Source: Malaya genurostris | Lineage: Eukaryota; Arthropoda; Insecta; Diptera; Culicidae | Length of the DNA: 64,000 nucleotides | Reading direction: 5' to 3' | Assembly: GCF_030247185.1 (NCBI RefSeq) | Contig: NC_080570.1 | Location: forward strand, 80,083,216 to 80,147,215 | In this document: positions 10,717-21,603 of the stretch, piece by piece | Position numbering within the stretch: position 1 is the first letter of the stretch | Layout: every line of letters begins with the position of its first letter | The notes under the pieces: model-generated | The model's database searches: none | The model's input: the letters and a program-made list of their open reading frames with translations, nothing else | Told to the model about the DNA's origin: nothing | Program-made: the position numbers and the translations under genes

Positions 10717-12407
10717 TTGAAAAAAAAGGAATTTCGTGTGTTGATGAAACACTACTTTTTGATGAAAAAAAGTGCCGCCGATACCAAAAAATGGCTTGAT
10801 GAGTGTTATCCAGACTCTGCACCGGGCGAAGCAACAATTCGTAAGTGGTTTGCAAAATTTCGTACTGGTCATATGAGCACCGAAGACGATGAACGCAGTG
10901 GACACAATGGACGAAACATGGCTCCATCACTTCACTCCGGAGTCCAATCGACAATCAGCTGAGTGGACTGCACGCGATGAACCGAACCCAAAGCGTGGAA
11001 AGACTCAACAATCGGCCGGTAAGGTTATGGCGTCTGTATTTTGGGATACGCATGGTATAATTTTCATCGACTACCTTGAAAAGGGAAAAACCATCAACAG
11101 TGACTATTATATAGCGTTATTAGAGCGTTTGAAGGACGAAATTTAAAAAAAAACGGCCTTATTTGAAGAAGAAAAAAGTTTTGTTTCATCAAGACAATGC
11201 ACCGTGTCACAAGTCGATGAAAACCATGCTGAAATTGAACGAATTGGGCTTCGAATTGCTCCCTCATACATCGTATTCTCCAGATTTGGCCCCCAGTGAC
11301 TTTTTCCTGTTCTCAGAATGCTCGCTGGTAAAAAATTTAGAAGCAATGAAGAGGTAATCGTTGAAACTGAGGCCTATTTTGAGGCAAAGGACAAATCGTA
11401 TGTTACAGTTAAGTTAGTAACTTAAGGTTCATGAGGGGTTTGTGTTAAGTGTGCACGAAACACTCTGCATTAAAACAGGTACATCAGTGAAAAACTCGCT
11501 TGAAAAGCGAAACGGTACTGATTATTGGTTTGAGTACGCCGGCCGGACGGAGGGAAAAAATGACAAATCAGTTTTTAGGTGAACACGCGAGCGAGAGGAC
11601 GTGAAAAAAAGAAGGCCGGGAAAGTGTGAAGCAAGCGACTGAAAAAACCGTGACCGCGTGTCCCGGGAGTCCCGAGTGAATGACGTCCTGGTCAGCGATC
11701 CTTATCGGTGGTTTCGATAAAAATCAACGGACTTGTTGACCCGTTCACAGCAAAAATTGGGAGTAATCACCACGCCAACATCCAGAGTTCCCGTGTCAAG
11801 CGTTCCCCGAGTGGTTCCGGCGTCGCTGTGTGATCGCACTGCAGCGGTGTAGCAAGCAGTTTTCGCAGGGCCGTTGTGAATCGGATTCCTGTGCGGACGC
11901 GGTAAAAACCGAAGTGGTGAAGAATCAGTGAGGGGTCAGCGTTTCCCCTGGAAGTGCAATAGTCGCATTATCGTGGATAGCACGAGGGTATCCGGAGAGC
12001 CGATTCCGAGGTTTGGCGCTGGAGTCGACAGGCAGAACCAGAAGAAGAAACAGGACGGAAACGACACCCACTTCGCACGAGGATCACCCGGGAAAGCTGC
12101 CTGAGGAATTTCGCTGCTGCGGCAAATCTGAACTTCATGGGAAACAGAACGGACGGCGAGACCGCCGAGAAAGACGTGATTTTTGGCAACGTGACGACAA
12201 TCCAAATGGTGAGTGCACTGCTTTTTCTTTGTTATTACCTCTCTTTTAAATGAACCGTCATTATTGTTGATTGGTGGGTTATTATGGCTTTGGGCTGAGA
12301 GACGAATGTCCTTCTCCAAACTGACAAATGTTTTTATAACACGTACTACAAAAATGGTATCGAAAAGTTGGAAGATCGCTATAATCGCTGTATCGCCTCT
12401 GATGGCA
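10717..12407 (+). pseudogene. mariner transposase relic
   Basis: The N-terminal DNA-binding part is present (KHYFLMKKSAADTKKWLDE, ATIRKWFAKFRTGH). About 100 residues are then missing: the frame jumps at about 10900 from the DDERSG motif straight to MDETWLHHF, the region of the first catalytic Asp. The second Asp motif (HQDNAPCHKS) and third (YSPDLAPSDFFLF) are present, but in other frames. The C-terminal ...GIEKLEDRYNRCI..GNYVE ending resumes after the inserted LTR-like element at 12346. Non-functional. Confidence 0.9.
11401..12341. mobile_element. Solo-LTR-like insertion inside mariner
   Basis: The insert begins TGTTACAG and ends TATAACA (TG..CA termini, 5-bp inverted TGTTA/TAACA). It is flanked by CGTA at 11397-11400 and 12342-12345, where the mariner frame resumes exactly. 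A 4-bp duplication and TG..CA ends fit a Gypsy-type solo LTR. It is clearly GC-richer than its surroundings and has a consensus 5' splice site (ATGGTGAGTG) near 12209, but no internal region or long gene. Confidence 0.75.
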
Positions 12408-12483
12408 ATTATGTTGAATAATAAAAACGAATTTTGGCAAAAAAAATGTGTGTTTCTATTAAACGATACGAACTTTTCAGCCG

Positions 12484-13554
12484 TATGATATCAAAACCGT
12501 TTCGACGTTGCAACAGAGCCAACAATTTGTTTTCAACTGCCATAAGCATAAGCCACTGAAGCCTCTCCTGAATGGTATGCATATAAGTTCTCACAGAGTT
12601 GACACTTTGACCAGTTGTGCAGTGCACGAGGTGCACATGAGGACCATTGCTAACAACATATACCGATATCCCTTCAGAGTTGGGTATTGGCGAGAGAACA
12701 AAATCCTTCTAGAATTCTTAGAATGTACGCTTGTCACTTTGGAAAAACAACTATAACCTATTCCTCTAATGACTGAGATTATCTAAATTTGATTCTCTTA
12801 TCATCGACACTGAACAGGCTCTTCCGAACTCTGAAAAACCAGTTTCGGCAGTCAAAGAAGGAAATCAAATACTCCTTGCAAACCTATTGAACAACAAGTA
12901 TTGTCACAATTTCACATTACTGAGACAAATTTTGGTGAAATTAGTGGAATCACTAGCTGGCAACTAAAAACACGGCTCCTAAGAATTCTTTAAAAAACCA
13001 TTACCATTATGCATACTTATTCTGTAATTTGAAGACAAACACTAGAAAAGATCCTAAGCACAAATGACAGTTCCTCTTTCTTTACTCTTTCTTTCGATAA
13101 TTACGGTCTTATAGGGAATCCTTCTATCTTGAACTTTGCATAGAACAACGACTAAAACTATCAACATTCGATTTGCTTTTTAAAAAAATGTTGGAAAATA
13201 TGCCGTAATAAACAAAGAGAAACTGTCATTTTCACTTGGGATCTTTTCTAAAATTTGTCGAGATTTAATAGAAATCCAGCAGAAGCATCCAAATTATCCT
13301 TATTTTTCATTATGAGCATTCATTGTGCTGTTATTGATGGCAACTAAGAAAGCTCTTATTGATTTAAAATTGCTGAGGTGTTGGCTCCATTTTCAATGGA
13401 TTGTGCACCATTGAACCTGTGAGGGACAATAAGAAGTTTCAAAACTTGTTCTGAACTCCTAGTTTAAACACAAAATGGTCTTCATCTTTTCATTTGTTGT
13501 ATCAAGAAAATCATGATGCTGAAAATCGTTACTAAATTAAGACTAGTAAATTTT
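12484..13554. other. Intronic stretch, nothing recognised
   Basis: No open frames, paired termini or exons seen. Confidence 0.4.
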
Positions 13555-13643
13555 TTCCCGGATTTGCACTAAAATTCCCGATTTTTCCCGATAAAACCAA
13601 ATTCCCGACTTTTTCCCGGTTTTCCCGGTCACTTGCCACCCTG
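13555..13643. repeat. Terminus of a hAT-type MITE with CCCGG repeats
   Basis: Repeated TTCCCGG/CCCGATTTTT words end at CACTTGCCACCCTG, the reverse of CAGGGTGGCAAGTG found at 14731-14744. The partner terminus of this copy was not identified. Confidence 0.5.
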
Positions 13644-14730
13644 TGTTTTGGATTTTCACTAAACTGATGATTTTTACCATCGATTTGCAAAGAAGTAATC
13701 TTAATAGTTCTTCAGATAACATTTAGAGCCATTAGAACGGCTGATGTTGTATAATGTTGTCCACTTTTCGTTTTCTTTCTCTTCAATGCAAACGACCAGC
13801 AGCTCTGTTGTCTGATGCAATCGTTCTTACTTGAATTGAAACTAGCTTCGCGAACAAACCGACTCATCCGCTCGCAGTGCCAAATGATGCGAAACTGGTT
13901 TCATGCGTCTTCTCGCCTTGACGACCGGAAGGCAAATGAGAACAACGACCTGTGCGTTTGATATTTTTAACCACGCAGAAGGTGCCCTCTCCAATGCCGC
14001 TGTTTGAATGCGTCTTCTCGCCCCGACATCTGCTTCCCCTTTTAAAACGTTCAGTTGAAGATTTGTGCCTGACTACCTCAAAATTGTCGTCCTTGCGCGA
14101 AAAACCCAAGCGAAAGTAAAGAGTTTTCCGCGTTGTTTTCAAATTTTGAGAAAATTTAATTCGAGTTGTTTGTGGTTTCTCACACTGTTCAAAATATTAT
14201 CCTAAATTCCTGATCATATTATTGATGAAATAGTGAAAGAATCATGTTGCTGCCATTAATACAAGTCGAGATATTCACGATTAATTTCTGGCCATTCTTT
14301 CATATGGCTAATTTTGAAAAGGCGCCCCATAGTAAAGTAAGTAGTATTCACGACAAAAACAATACCACATACGAAGTACTAATAACTGATCTGAACAATA
14401 TTTTGGCACTATATTTTCATACTATATCAAAGTTAGCTTTTTGCATTTGCTCACTTTTGCACTGTATTCCTCTTTCAATATGTGGCAATATGTGTGAGTC
14501 CTTTCGTGAAAGCAACAATTATAACTACTACCAGTACCCAATGGAAAGATTGGAAAAATATTGATAAATGAAATATCAGAAATAGAAAAAGAACTATCTC
14601 GGATCTAAATGCAGATCCTGTTGGTACTTACATTTCAAAGCACTTTTCAGTGCTACAGATCACCATAAAAAAGTAATTGAATTATCTTTTTCGCACCAAA
14701 AGTATCAGGTTTATCAAAATGGAAATAACA
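13644..14730. other. Intronic stretch, unexplained
   Basis: A slightly GC-richer patch (13850-14110) contains two copies of GCGTCTTCTCGCC (13907, 14010). No coding or element structure recognised. Confidence 0.35.
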
Positions 14731-14744
14731 GGGTGGCAAGTGAA

Positions 14745-15309
14745 TTAGCGATTTCTATTTGGGACCGTTCATAAACCACGTAGACCAAAATCTGATATTT
14801 TTTCCAGTACCGTTGTCATAAAGTCTTAGTTATTCAAGATATTCAAGAGATAAAGATATACAATACATCTCAAACGGCTTCACTGGATGAAGGATAAGAA
14901 AGCAAATGTGTTTCCTTGAAGAGTGATTAAAATCAACAATTTTATGGGTGGAAATAGTTGGTTGGTTCGATTACAGTTTTCGAAATTTCTATCATTTTGA
15001 TTTTTCAAATCTGTTTTTCGTTGGATAAAACCACACTGATAATTGCTTCACGCAAGAACAAATCGATCAGATCGGCATCGGTCCTTTGCCGATTTCTAAA
15101 TTTCTCTGGATTTCTCCTTTCACTGCTTGATTACAATGTGACTAAATAATAATCGGACAGTATAAGTATAAGTTTATGTTAGTACTTTCATTTTTTTTTC
15201 TCTTCTATAGGGAATAGAAGAATGAAAGAGAATAGAGTCGCCTGTCTTTGATTGAGTGTACTTCTATTTGGTCATAGAACTACGGAGTATTTCATTTGAT
15301 AATCACTTA
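14745..15309. other. Intronic stretch, nothing recognised
   Basis: AT-rich, no supported features. Confidence 0.35.
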
Positions 15310-15312
15310 TAC

Positions 15313-15462
15313 AGTACAGGTGGCAAGGATAAGGCGCTCAAGCAAGTGCGTATCGTAGCCAACATCTGGAGCATTTGGTGGGTAATCAGAGCGCTCAGAT
15401 TATGATAAACAAACTTTCGAGCATTTCAAATCGAGTAAAATATCAATTTCCTTATCGTAATG
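15313..15462 (+). repeat. LINE 5' UTR-like fragment and start of a long inverted repeat
   Basis: GGCGCTCAAGCAAGTGC and CCAACATCTGG recur in reverse at 24140-24182, the 5' end of the Juan-like LINE. The following 15420-15462 (CAAATCGAGTAAAAT, CCTTATCGTAATG) is the reverse of 17566-17610. Confidence 0.55.
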
Positions 15463-15958
15463 ATTTATTTATTTATTTATTTGGGAGCATGGAAAAGCCT
15501 TCTGAAGCTGAAATTTACAATCTCTCTTTCCAGTTGGCATAAAACCTCCTCATCTTTTCATATCAACAGATTACGAAAAATCCAACAGAAATATTGCTTA
15601 ACACTAAGTAAAATTATGCCTCCCGGCAGGGGTCAAGAGTGCCTAGTTTGATTTGATGGTAGATGGTGAAAAATGGAGAAGAGGTGAAGCAAAAAAATAA
15701 TTAGTAACAACATAAAAACCTAGTTAGTATCGAAAAAGATGGTGGGGGATTTAGAGTGTCGAGCGGATGTTAGAAACGTACCTAATGGTGAATATTATTC
15801 TTCATAGAAGAGTCGATGGAGAATGGAAGCAGACTTACTAAGGGAGCACTAAACTAAACTTGTGGATTGGGTACTTAATTAACCCTAAAGCTAAATCTAG
15901 AATTTAAGTATTGGAGTTGGAAGGACTGTTTGAAATTGTGTTTAAAAACAATTTTTTA
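15463..15958 (+). mobile_element. Insertion with (ATTT)n edge, SINE-like
   Basis: It interrupts the left arm of the inverted repeat, which resumes at about 15960. It starts with ATTTATTTATTT, then GGGAGCATGGAAAAGCC and AATCTCTCTTTCCAG, matching in reverse the sequence beside the (AAAT)n array at 41925-41985. Interpreted as a retroposon with a tetranucleotide tail; no tRNA head identified. Confidence 0.45.
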
Positions 15959-16135
15959 TGATATTGCGAAATAGGGCTATGATATTATAATCGATAATTT
16001 GTGGGGAAGTGCGGTAACGGGTATTGAATAATCAAGTAGTTTTTAATATCCAATTTTTTTTAGCAATTCTTCTTCATTGTTTTGGTTATTGCAGAATGAT
16101 GCTGGTCACAGTCACATGGCGTCATAGCAGGGGCT

Positions 16136-17330
16136 GTATTTTTTCATTTACCAACAGAATTGCCACACATGCATAATTATCTGTAATGGCCTGATTTGTA
16201 TACGTCCATGCGGATTTCATGCAGGATACAGATTCAATTCATTTTTCCAAAATTTAATACAGAATTGTGCATACTTCTCATCCTCCAACTCTATACAAAA
16301 TTGATCCCATGTTTTGTTACGATATTTACTTGCTTCTGGCCTACAAGTTCATTTTACATCGGGCCCTGTAATGGATTTTTTTACAATCTGTGCGAAAAAC
16401 TAACTAAAAAGAATAAATATAACGGATCAGTGTCATTTCGCCGAAAGCTGTTTCGCCGAAAGCCACTTCGCCGAAAGGGTTATTTCGCCAAATGGGTCAC
16501 TTCGCCGAATGCCATTTCGCCGAATGCCATTTTGCCGAAAGCCATTTCGCCGAAAGGGTCATTTCGCCGAATCCTGAAAACGTCTTAAAATCGTAATTAG
16601 AATTGATTTAAATTAAAGACAAACAAAAGATAATAGCGTAATTGTAGTTCCCAAGAAAACTTGTTGACTATTAGCTACTAAGCATCAAAGCAATTGCATA
16701 GGTGTATCTACCAGGCAAATGTAGGTGGTATTTTCCGTTTGTTAAGTGAAAATGAAAAAATATCTAATGCGGCTACGCCACATCGTTTTGGTTCATGTGC
16801 TGTCCAACCTCGCTACCGCTCGTTCGGACCTAACTAAAGCAAAGAAACCTAGCTTCGAGTAGACCGGGCAAACGAGGCGGTTACAGGTTTGTATGCAAGA
16901 GGCCGCCGCTTCCGACGGCGGGTCGGCGGCCGACTCAGCTGGTGTCATCTTGGAGTCATCTTGGCTTCGGTTATGTGGCTGCGCCACATCAGTTATACTG
17001 GAGACATAACATGCAGGAGATATGACCCTTACGGCGAAATTACCTTTTCGGCAAAATCACCCTTTCGGCGAAATGACCTATTCGGCGAAATGGCATTCGG
17101 CGAAACGACCCGCTCCCAAATATAATACAACCTAAAAATCAGTTTTTCGGTCATTTTTTTGAACAACATAGAGAAAAATCAATTGTTGCCTTCGAACGTC
17201 GCTGAAAAAGTTAAATATATTATCAACGTAATCCCATAATTTATTGCGACGATTAATGTTCAAATCTGTGTTGACAAACTGGAAAAAGCCAACTAGTAAA
17301 AAAAACTTTTAAGCGCTTTTAACGCCAGTT
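16136..17330 (+). mobile_element. Relic related to the CACAGACTAAC (7-bp TSD) family
   Basis: Contains TTTGTATACGTCCATGCG, TTTCATGCAGGATACAGAT and TTACTTGCTTCTGG in the same order as 56641-57359. The terminal repeats of that family are not present here; instead the segment is bounded by inverted copies of TTCTTCATTGTTTTGG (16070 and 17455 regions). A hAT-like element (16423-17117) is inserted in it. Confidence 0.6.
16423..17117. mobile_element. Non-autonomous hAT-like element with TTTCGCCGAA arrays
   Basis: Flanked by a perfect 8-bp duplication AAATATAA (16415-16422 and 17118-17125). Inside each end lies an array of a 12-18 bp unit around TTTCGCCGAAAG/TG: eight copies on the left (16437-16575) and about five in inverted orientation on the right (17030-17108). 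The 695-bp element has no transposase frame. The 8-bp duplication points to hAT; the arrays may be transposase-binding subterminal repeats. Confidence 0.75.
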
Positions 17331-17491
17331 TCTCGTGAATAACTGAAGTGACTGAAGAGGTTATCCGGCCGAACGTTTGACTGAAGTTCTCGAGCTGTTT
17401 TATCCAGTCCCCTGCTATGACGTCATGTAACTGTGGCCAGCATCATTCTGCAAAAACCAAAACAATGAAGAAGAATGGCTAACAAAAAAAA

Positions 17492-18478
17492 TTGGATATT
17501 ACAAACTACTTGTTTATTCAGTACCCTTTACCGCACTTCCCCACAAATTATCGATCAGAATATCATCACTACGATAAGGAAATTAAGATTTTACTCGATT
17601 TGACATGCTCGAATGTTTTTTTAATAACTAGTTATCCTGTTCGTGCTCGCATCTCATCCGACACAGTCGCAAATCGTTTACGGTCGAGACAACAGAAACA
17701 AAGACAATACAGTGTAGTGAACAATAGAGTGCACGAAATGGGCAAATACGATATAACAAAACCAGAAACTTGGCCTACAAGGCCAAATTCAGTTTGTATT
17801 GATTTCAAGCGCTGCAAAGTAAAACCAGCAGCAACCGAAATTGAAATCTTGCTTAAGGGACAATGCATCTAAACGTTAATGATGTAAGTGAGATTCAATT
17901 CAACAAGGCGTCTAACTGTGTGTACATTATGTTCAAACGTGAAAGAGATGCAATTGCATTTGCTTCGATTAATAACGGGGTGCACAGTATTAATCATGAC
18001 AATGTTAAATATAAAATCCCTGTGTACATGGTGGACAATGCCATACAAGTACGCGAGCATGACCTTCCCCCGCAGGCCACCGATCAGTCCGTTCGGAAGA
18101 TCATGTCGCAGTACGGTGAAGCTCTTTTCATCGAAAGGGAAGTATGGCGGATTTTTTTCCCGGGTATCCGGAATGGCGTACGAATGGTACGTATGCAACT
18201 AAGTAAAGCAATTCCATCTTACATCACTTGTGATCAAGGCGGGATACATCCGTGTAAAACGCTGATTACGTATGAAAATCAACTGGTTACATGTCAGTTT
18301 TGTGAACAACCTGCACACTACGGCAAACCTTGCACTGAAACTGCGAAAACAAAAACAAGAACCACCGCTCAACAACGGAAACTAGTGAATGCAGTGCTTC
18401 TGTTTCAAAAACACCTTTACCATCTAACCAACAAGCAACTGCAACCAATGTACAACAAGGCGCTTCTACAGTAACTGG
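17492..18478 (+). pseudogene. LINE ORF1 (nucleic-acid-binding) with frameshift
   Basis: Two overlapping frames, 17492-17872 and 17863-18474, together give an ORF1-like protein. It has an RRM-like middle (SNCVYIMFKRERDAIAFA) and one CCHC knuckle (CQFCEQPAHYGKPC). One frameshift lies at about 17860. The domain layout is that of LOA/R1/I-type LINE ORF1 proteins; the exact clade is uncertain. Confidence 0.7.
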
Positions 18479-18580
18479 CAACGAGATCAAGACGGCGAAT
18501 AACAAGGAAAACGAAAAGAAGACGGAAATCAACAATACCACCGATGCGTCAATGGATGACGAGACGAGCCACGAACAAAG

Positions 18581-18777
18581 CCTTGTTATTACATTCCTGT
18601 AGTGGAATTTGACATTCTGTTTCAACAGACTTCGCAGCCGATTCAGAGTGTACAGAACCATTGCATGGCTAGTGCTTCGGTTCTACTAACACTACGAATC
18701 CTTCCAGGTCGGGGCTCGAACATACGACAACGGGTTTGTAAGACCAGCGCCCTATGAATTGAACCGCCAACCCGGGA
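18581..18777 (-). mobile_element. tRNA-Val-like SINE, full copy with TSD
   Basis: Flanked by a 9-bp direct repeat CGAACAAAG (18572-18580 and 18778-18786) inside the LINE ORF1. On the minus strand it has a tRNA-like head with an anticodon-type loop CTTACAA and a B-box-like GTTCGAGCCCC, then a body shared with 6425-6545 and 61392-61597. Confidence 0.78.
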
Positions 18778-20257
18778 CGAACAAAGTGCCCCTCAATTCT
18801 CGCAGGAGGGAAACGGAAGCTCCTCTCCTCCTAGAAAAAGGGTGACAACGAGATCGAATACAAAAAAAAATTTATTCAAAAAATCGGCTCAATCGGCCAC
18901 GTAAAGCTTGTACGCAAATAGGCCTGAATAAAAATGTCTTTTAAATAAAAAAAAAATAACTATTTATTGGAATATGAGTAAAAATAAAATTGTTAAGATT
19001 TAAATTGGGTGTTCAGCCACAAGTGGTGATTTTTCAGCCCTATTATATACATGATTTGGTTATTACCATGAAGACATCATTTGCTTCCGCAATTCTGTGA
19101 TTTTTGTGTAGGGAAAATTCTAAACCTACTTGTATTGGGTAATGGGGAAAAGGAACTTATATACTAACTTACTAACTAATACAGAAAGCGAATCGATCCA
19201 ATTGAAGATTGCATCGATTTTTGTCGTAATTTGCTTATATTATGCGACATTACATCTAATGGTTCTATATTTGTGAGGCTGTGTAACTCATTCGCTTCAA
19301 GATGATTTTCAGAATTTTATTCTAAATCCTTTGAAGCGTTGTCTCCCTGGTAGAACAACAACTTGACCAAATAGGTACTGCATAAAGCATGGCTAGTCTG
19401 AAAATTTGCTTATAAATTAATAATTTGTTTTTTAGACAGAGCTTAGAATTTCTGTTTATAAGTGGATATAAACATTTAATATATTTATTACACTTTACTC
19501 GGATTCTTTCTATGTGATCCTTGAAAGTGAGTTTTTGTCATACGTTAAACCTAAGTATTTTGCTTGATCATATCATGTCAATTCCAAGCCATTCAATTTG
19601 AGAATGTGATTATTTCTTGGTTTAGGAAAAGAAGCTCTTGGCTTATGAGGAAAGATAATTAACTGCGTTTTTGCAGCATTTGGATTAATTTTCCATTTTG
19701 ACAGATAATCACTGAAAATATTTAAGCTTCTTTTTAGGCGACTGCAGATCACTCTTAGATTTCTACCTGTGGCTAACAGACTTGTGTCGTCACAGAATAG
19801 CGGTTTCTAACAACCAACGGGTAGATTTGGAAGATCAGAAGTGAAAATATTATATAAGATTGGAGCTACGCTCGAAACCTGCGGAACACCGGCTCGTACG
19901 GGTAGCAATTCAGATTTACAATTCTGATAGCTAACCTGAGGAGTACGATCAGTTAAATAATTTTGAATCATTTCGATCAAATAAATAGGAAACTGGAAAT
20001 CAGACATTTTTGATATTAAACCTTTGCGCCAAATACTGAAGAGCAACTCCAGTGGATAACCCAGAAGATTTATTTGCTTTTATCATGTTCGTTACTCTGA
20101 CAAGTTGATGAGTAGTTGAATGTTCATGACGAAATCCAAACTGCTCTGGTAAAAAAATTGAATTCTCATTTATATGAGACATCATTATCAACAAGATATT
20201 TTTTCAAAAAGTTTACTGATAGAAGAAAGTAAGCTAATTGGTCGATAACTTGATGTT

Positions 20258-20609
20258 CATTTAGGGGTTAGCCAAATTTTGTACTAGGGCACATAACCGT
20301 TTTTATTATTTTTACGTTTCGTCTTTGACTCATCAGTGCAGAGCAGTTCAAATTGAACTGCTTAGTGCTAAACTCGGCAGTTCAATTTGAACCGCTAAGC
20401 AGACGTAAAGTTTCTACTACTTACAGAACACTTTTTGTTTTGCAACGAAAACGTGTTTTCGACTATTTCTGGCCGATGCAGTTATGATCATTTAGGGGTT
20501 AGCCAAATTAGCTTAGCGGTTCAAATTGAACTGCCGAGTTTAGCACTAAGCAGTTCAATTTGAACTGCTCTGCACTGATGAGTCAAAGACGAAACGTAAA
20601 AATAATAAA
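20258..20609. mobile_element. Fold-back element with 11-bp target duplication
   Basis: Inserted in the RT region of the Juan-like LINE between two copies of AACTTGATGTT (20247-20257 and 20610-20620). Two arms of about 100 bp (20300-20399 and 20512-20609) are near-perfect inverted copies, each with CAGTTCAAATTGAACTG-type palindromes. TTTAGGGGTTAGCCAAATT occurs at the left edge and again inside (20490-20508). The 11-bp duplication would fit a Mutator-like MITE. Confidence 0.75.
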
Positions 20610-21390
20610 AACTTGATGTTTCTGCTGGGTTTTTATCTGGTTTGAGGATAGGAATTACTTTAGCGTTTTTCCATCTTTTTGGGAGGTAAGCTAAAGTAAA
20701 ACACTTGTTGAAAATTTTAACCAAGAGTCTCAAAGCAACATCGAGAAGATTATTAATAAGAATATTAAAAATTCCATAATTACCAGGAGCCTTTATGTTT
20801 TTAAGTTTCCTAATGATTGACTTAACACTTGAGTTGAAATATGATCATATTTTAGTGAGACTTTATTTTCAATAGGACTCAAAACGTTCAAATTAAAATT
20901 GTGGACACTCTCGAACCGCTGAGTAAGTTTTTGAGCTTTTTCACCATTTGTAAGATTGATTTTCTTCCTTGAGAGCAGGAATTGGTTTCTGAGGTTTCTT
21001 AAGAACCTTCGAAAGTTTCCAGAAAGGGTTAGAATAAGTTTAATTTGTTCAACTCCTTTAGCGAAATTTTCATTTCGCAAAAGAGTAAATCTATGTTTAA
21101 TTTCTTTTTGTAAATCCTTAACTATGTTTTTCATAGCAGGATCACGAGAACGTTGATATTGTCGTCGACGAACATTCTTCAACCGAATGAGTAGTTGAAG
21201 ATTGTCATCGATGATAGGAAAATTTAATTTAGTTCGAGCTTTGGGAACTGAAAGATGTCTAGCTTGTAGTGATTCAAATTATCAATTGCTGTGTCGATGT
21301 CCGCAGAATTTTCTAAAATAGTTTCATGATCCACATGATTTTCAATGTGAGATCTGTAATCCAACCAATTAGCTCTATGATAGTTGAATA

Positions 21391-21603
21391 CACCCAAACC
21401 TCCATTTACGTAACTTATATATGTATATATGTATTAATATACGTACGCATGGGTGCAAATATTTGTATTTCTTAATATATATAAATATTTGTGAAGTAAT
21501 AGCGATCATATATATGTATAAATATATACACAAATACACAAACCAGTGAGTGTGTAAGCATACATACATACATATATAAGGTTCGTAAATGGAGGTTTGG
21601 GTG
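21391..21603. mobile_element. TA-flanked palindromic MITE (CACCCAAACC family), copy 1
   Basis: Inverted termini CACCCAAACCTCCATTTACG, with TA on each side (21389-21390, 21604-21605), inside the Juan-like LINE. The interior is rich in ATATGTATA words. A second copy lies at 55299-55508. TA duplication fits the Tc1/mariner superfamily. Confidence 0.82.

Larger units (their letters stand above)
10543..12483 (+). mobile_element. mariner element, internally deleted and split
   Basis: Inverted termini CGGCTGAAAAGTTCGTATCG lie at 10543 and (reversed) at 12464-12483. TA follows the right end; the left flank reads AT. Between them are transposase fragments of a D,D34D mariner and a foreign 941-bp insert at 11401-12341. 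Net of that insert the element is about 1.0 kb; full-length mariners are about 1.3 kb. Confidence 0.9.
17492..18957 (+). mobile_element. ORF1-only LINE derivative
   Basis: ORF1 fragments (17492-18478) are followed, after a SINE insertion at 18581-18777, by the ORF1 C-terminus (18790-18902), a short 3' UTR with AATAAA and a poly(A) run ending at 18957. No endonuclease or RT frame lies between ORF1 and the tail, so ORF2 is missing from this copy. Confidence 0.6.

Noticed and set aside
11936..12319. Overlapping open frames of 73-127 residues
   Set aside because: They lie in the GC-rich solo-LTR-like insert, on both strands, without motifs or family features.
16437..16575. Regularly spaced repeats resembling a CRISPR array
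   Set aside because: Eukaryotic context, irregular 1-6 bp gaps, and an inverted partner array inside an 8-bp-TSD element; subterminal repeats explain it. The same holds for 32120-32345.
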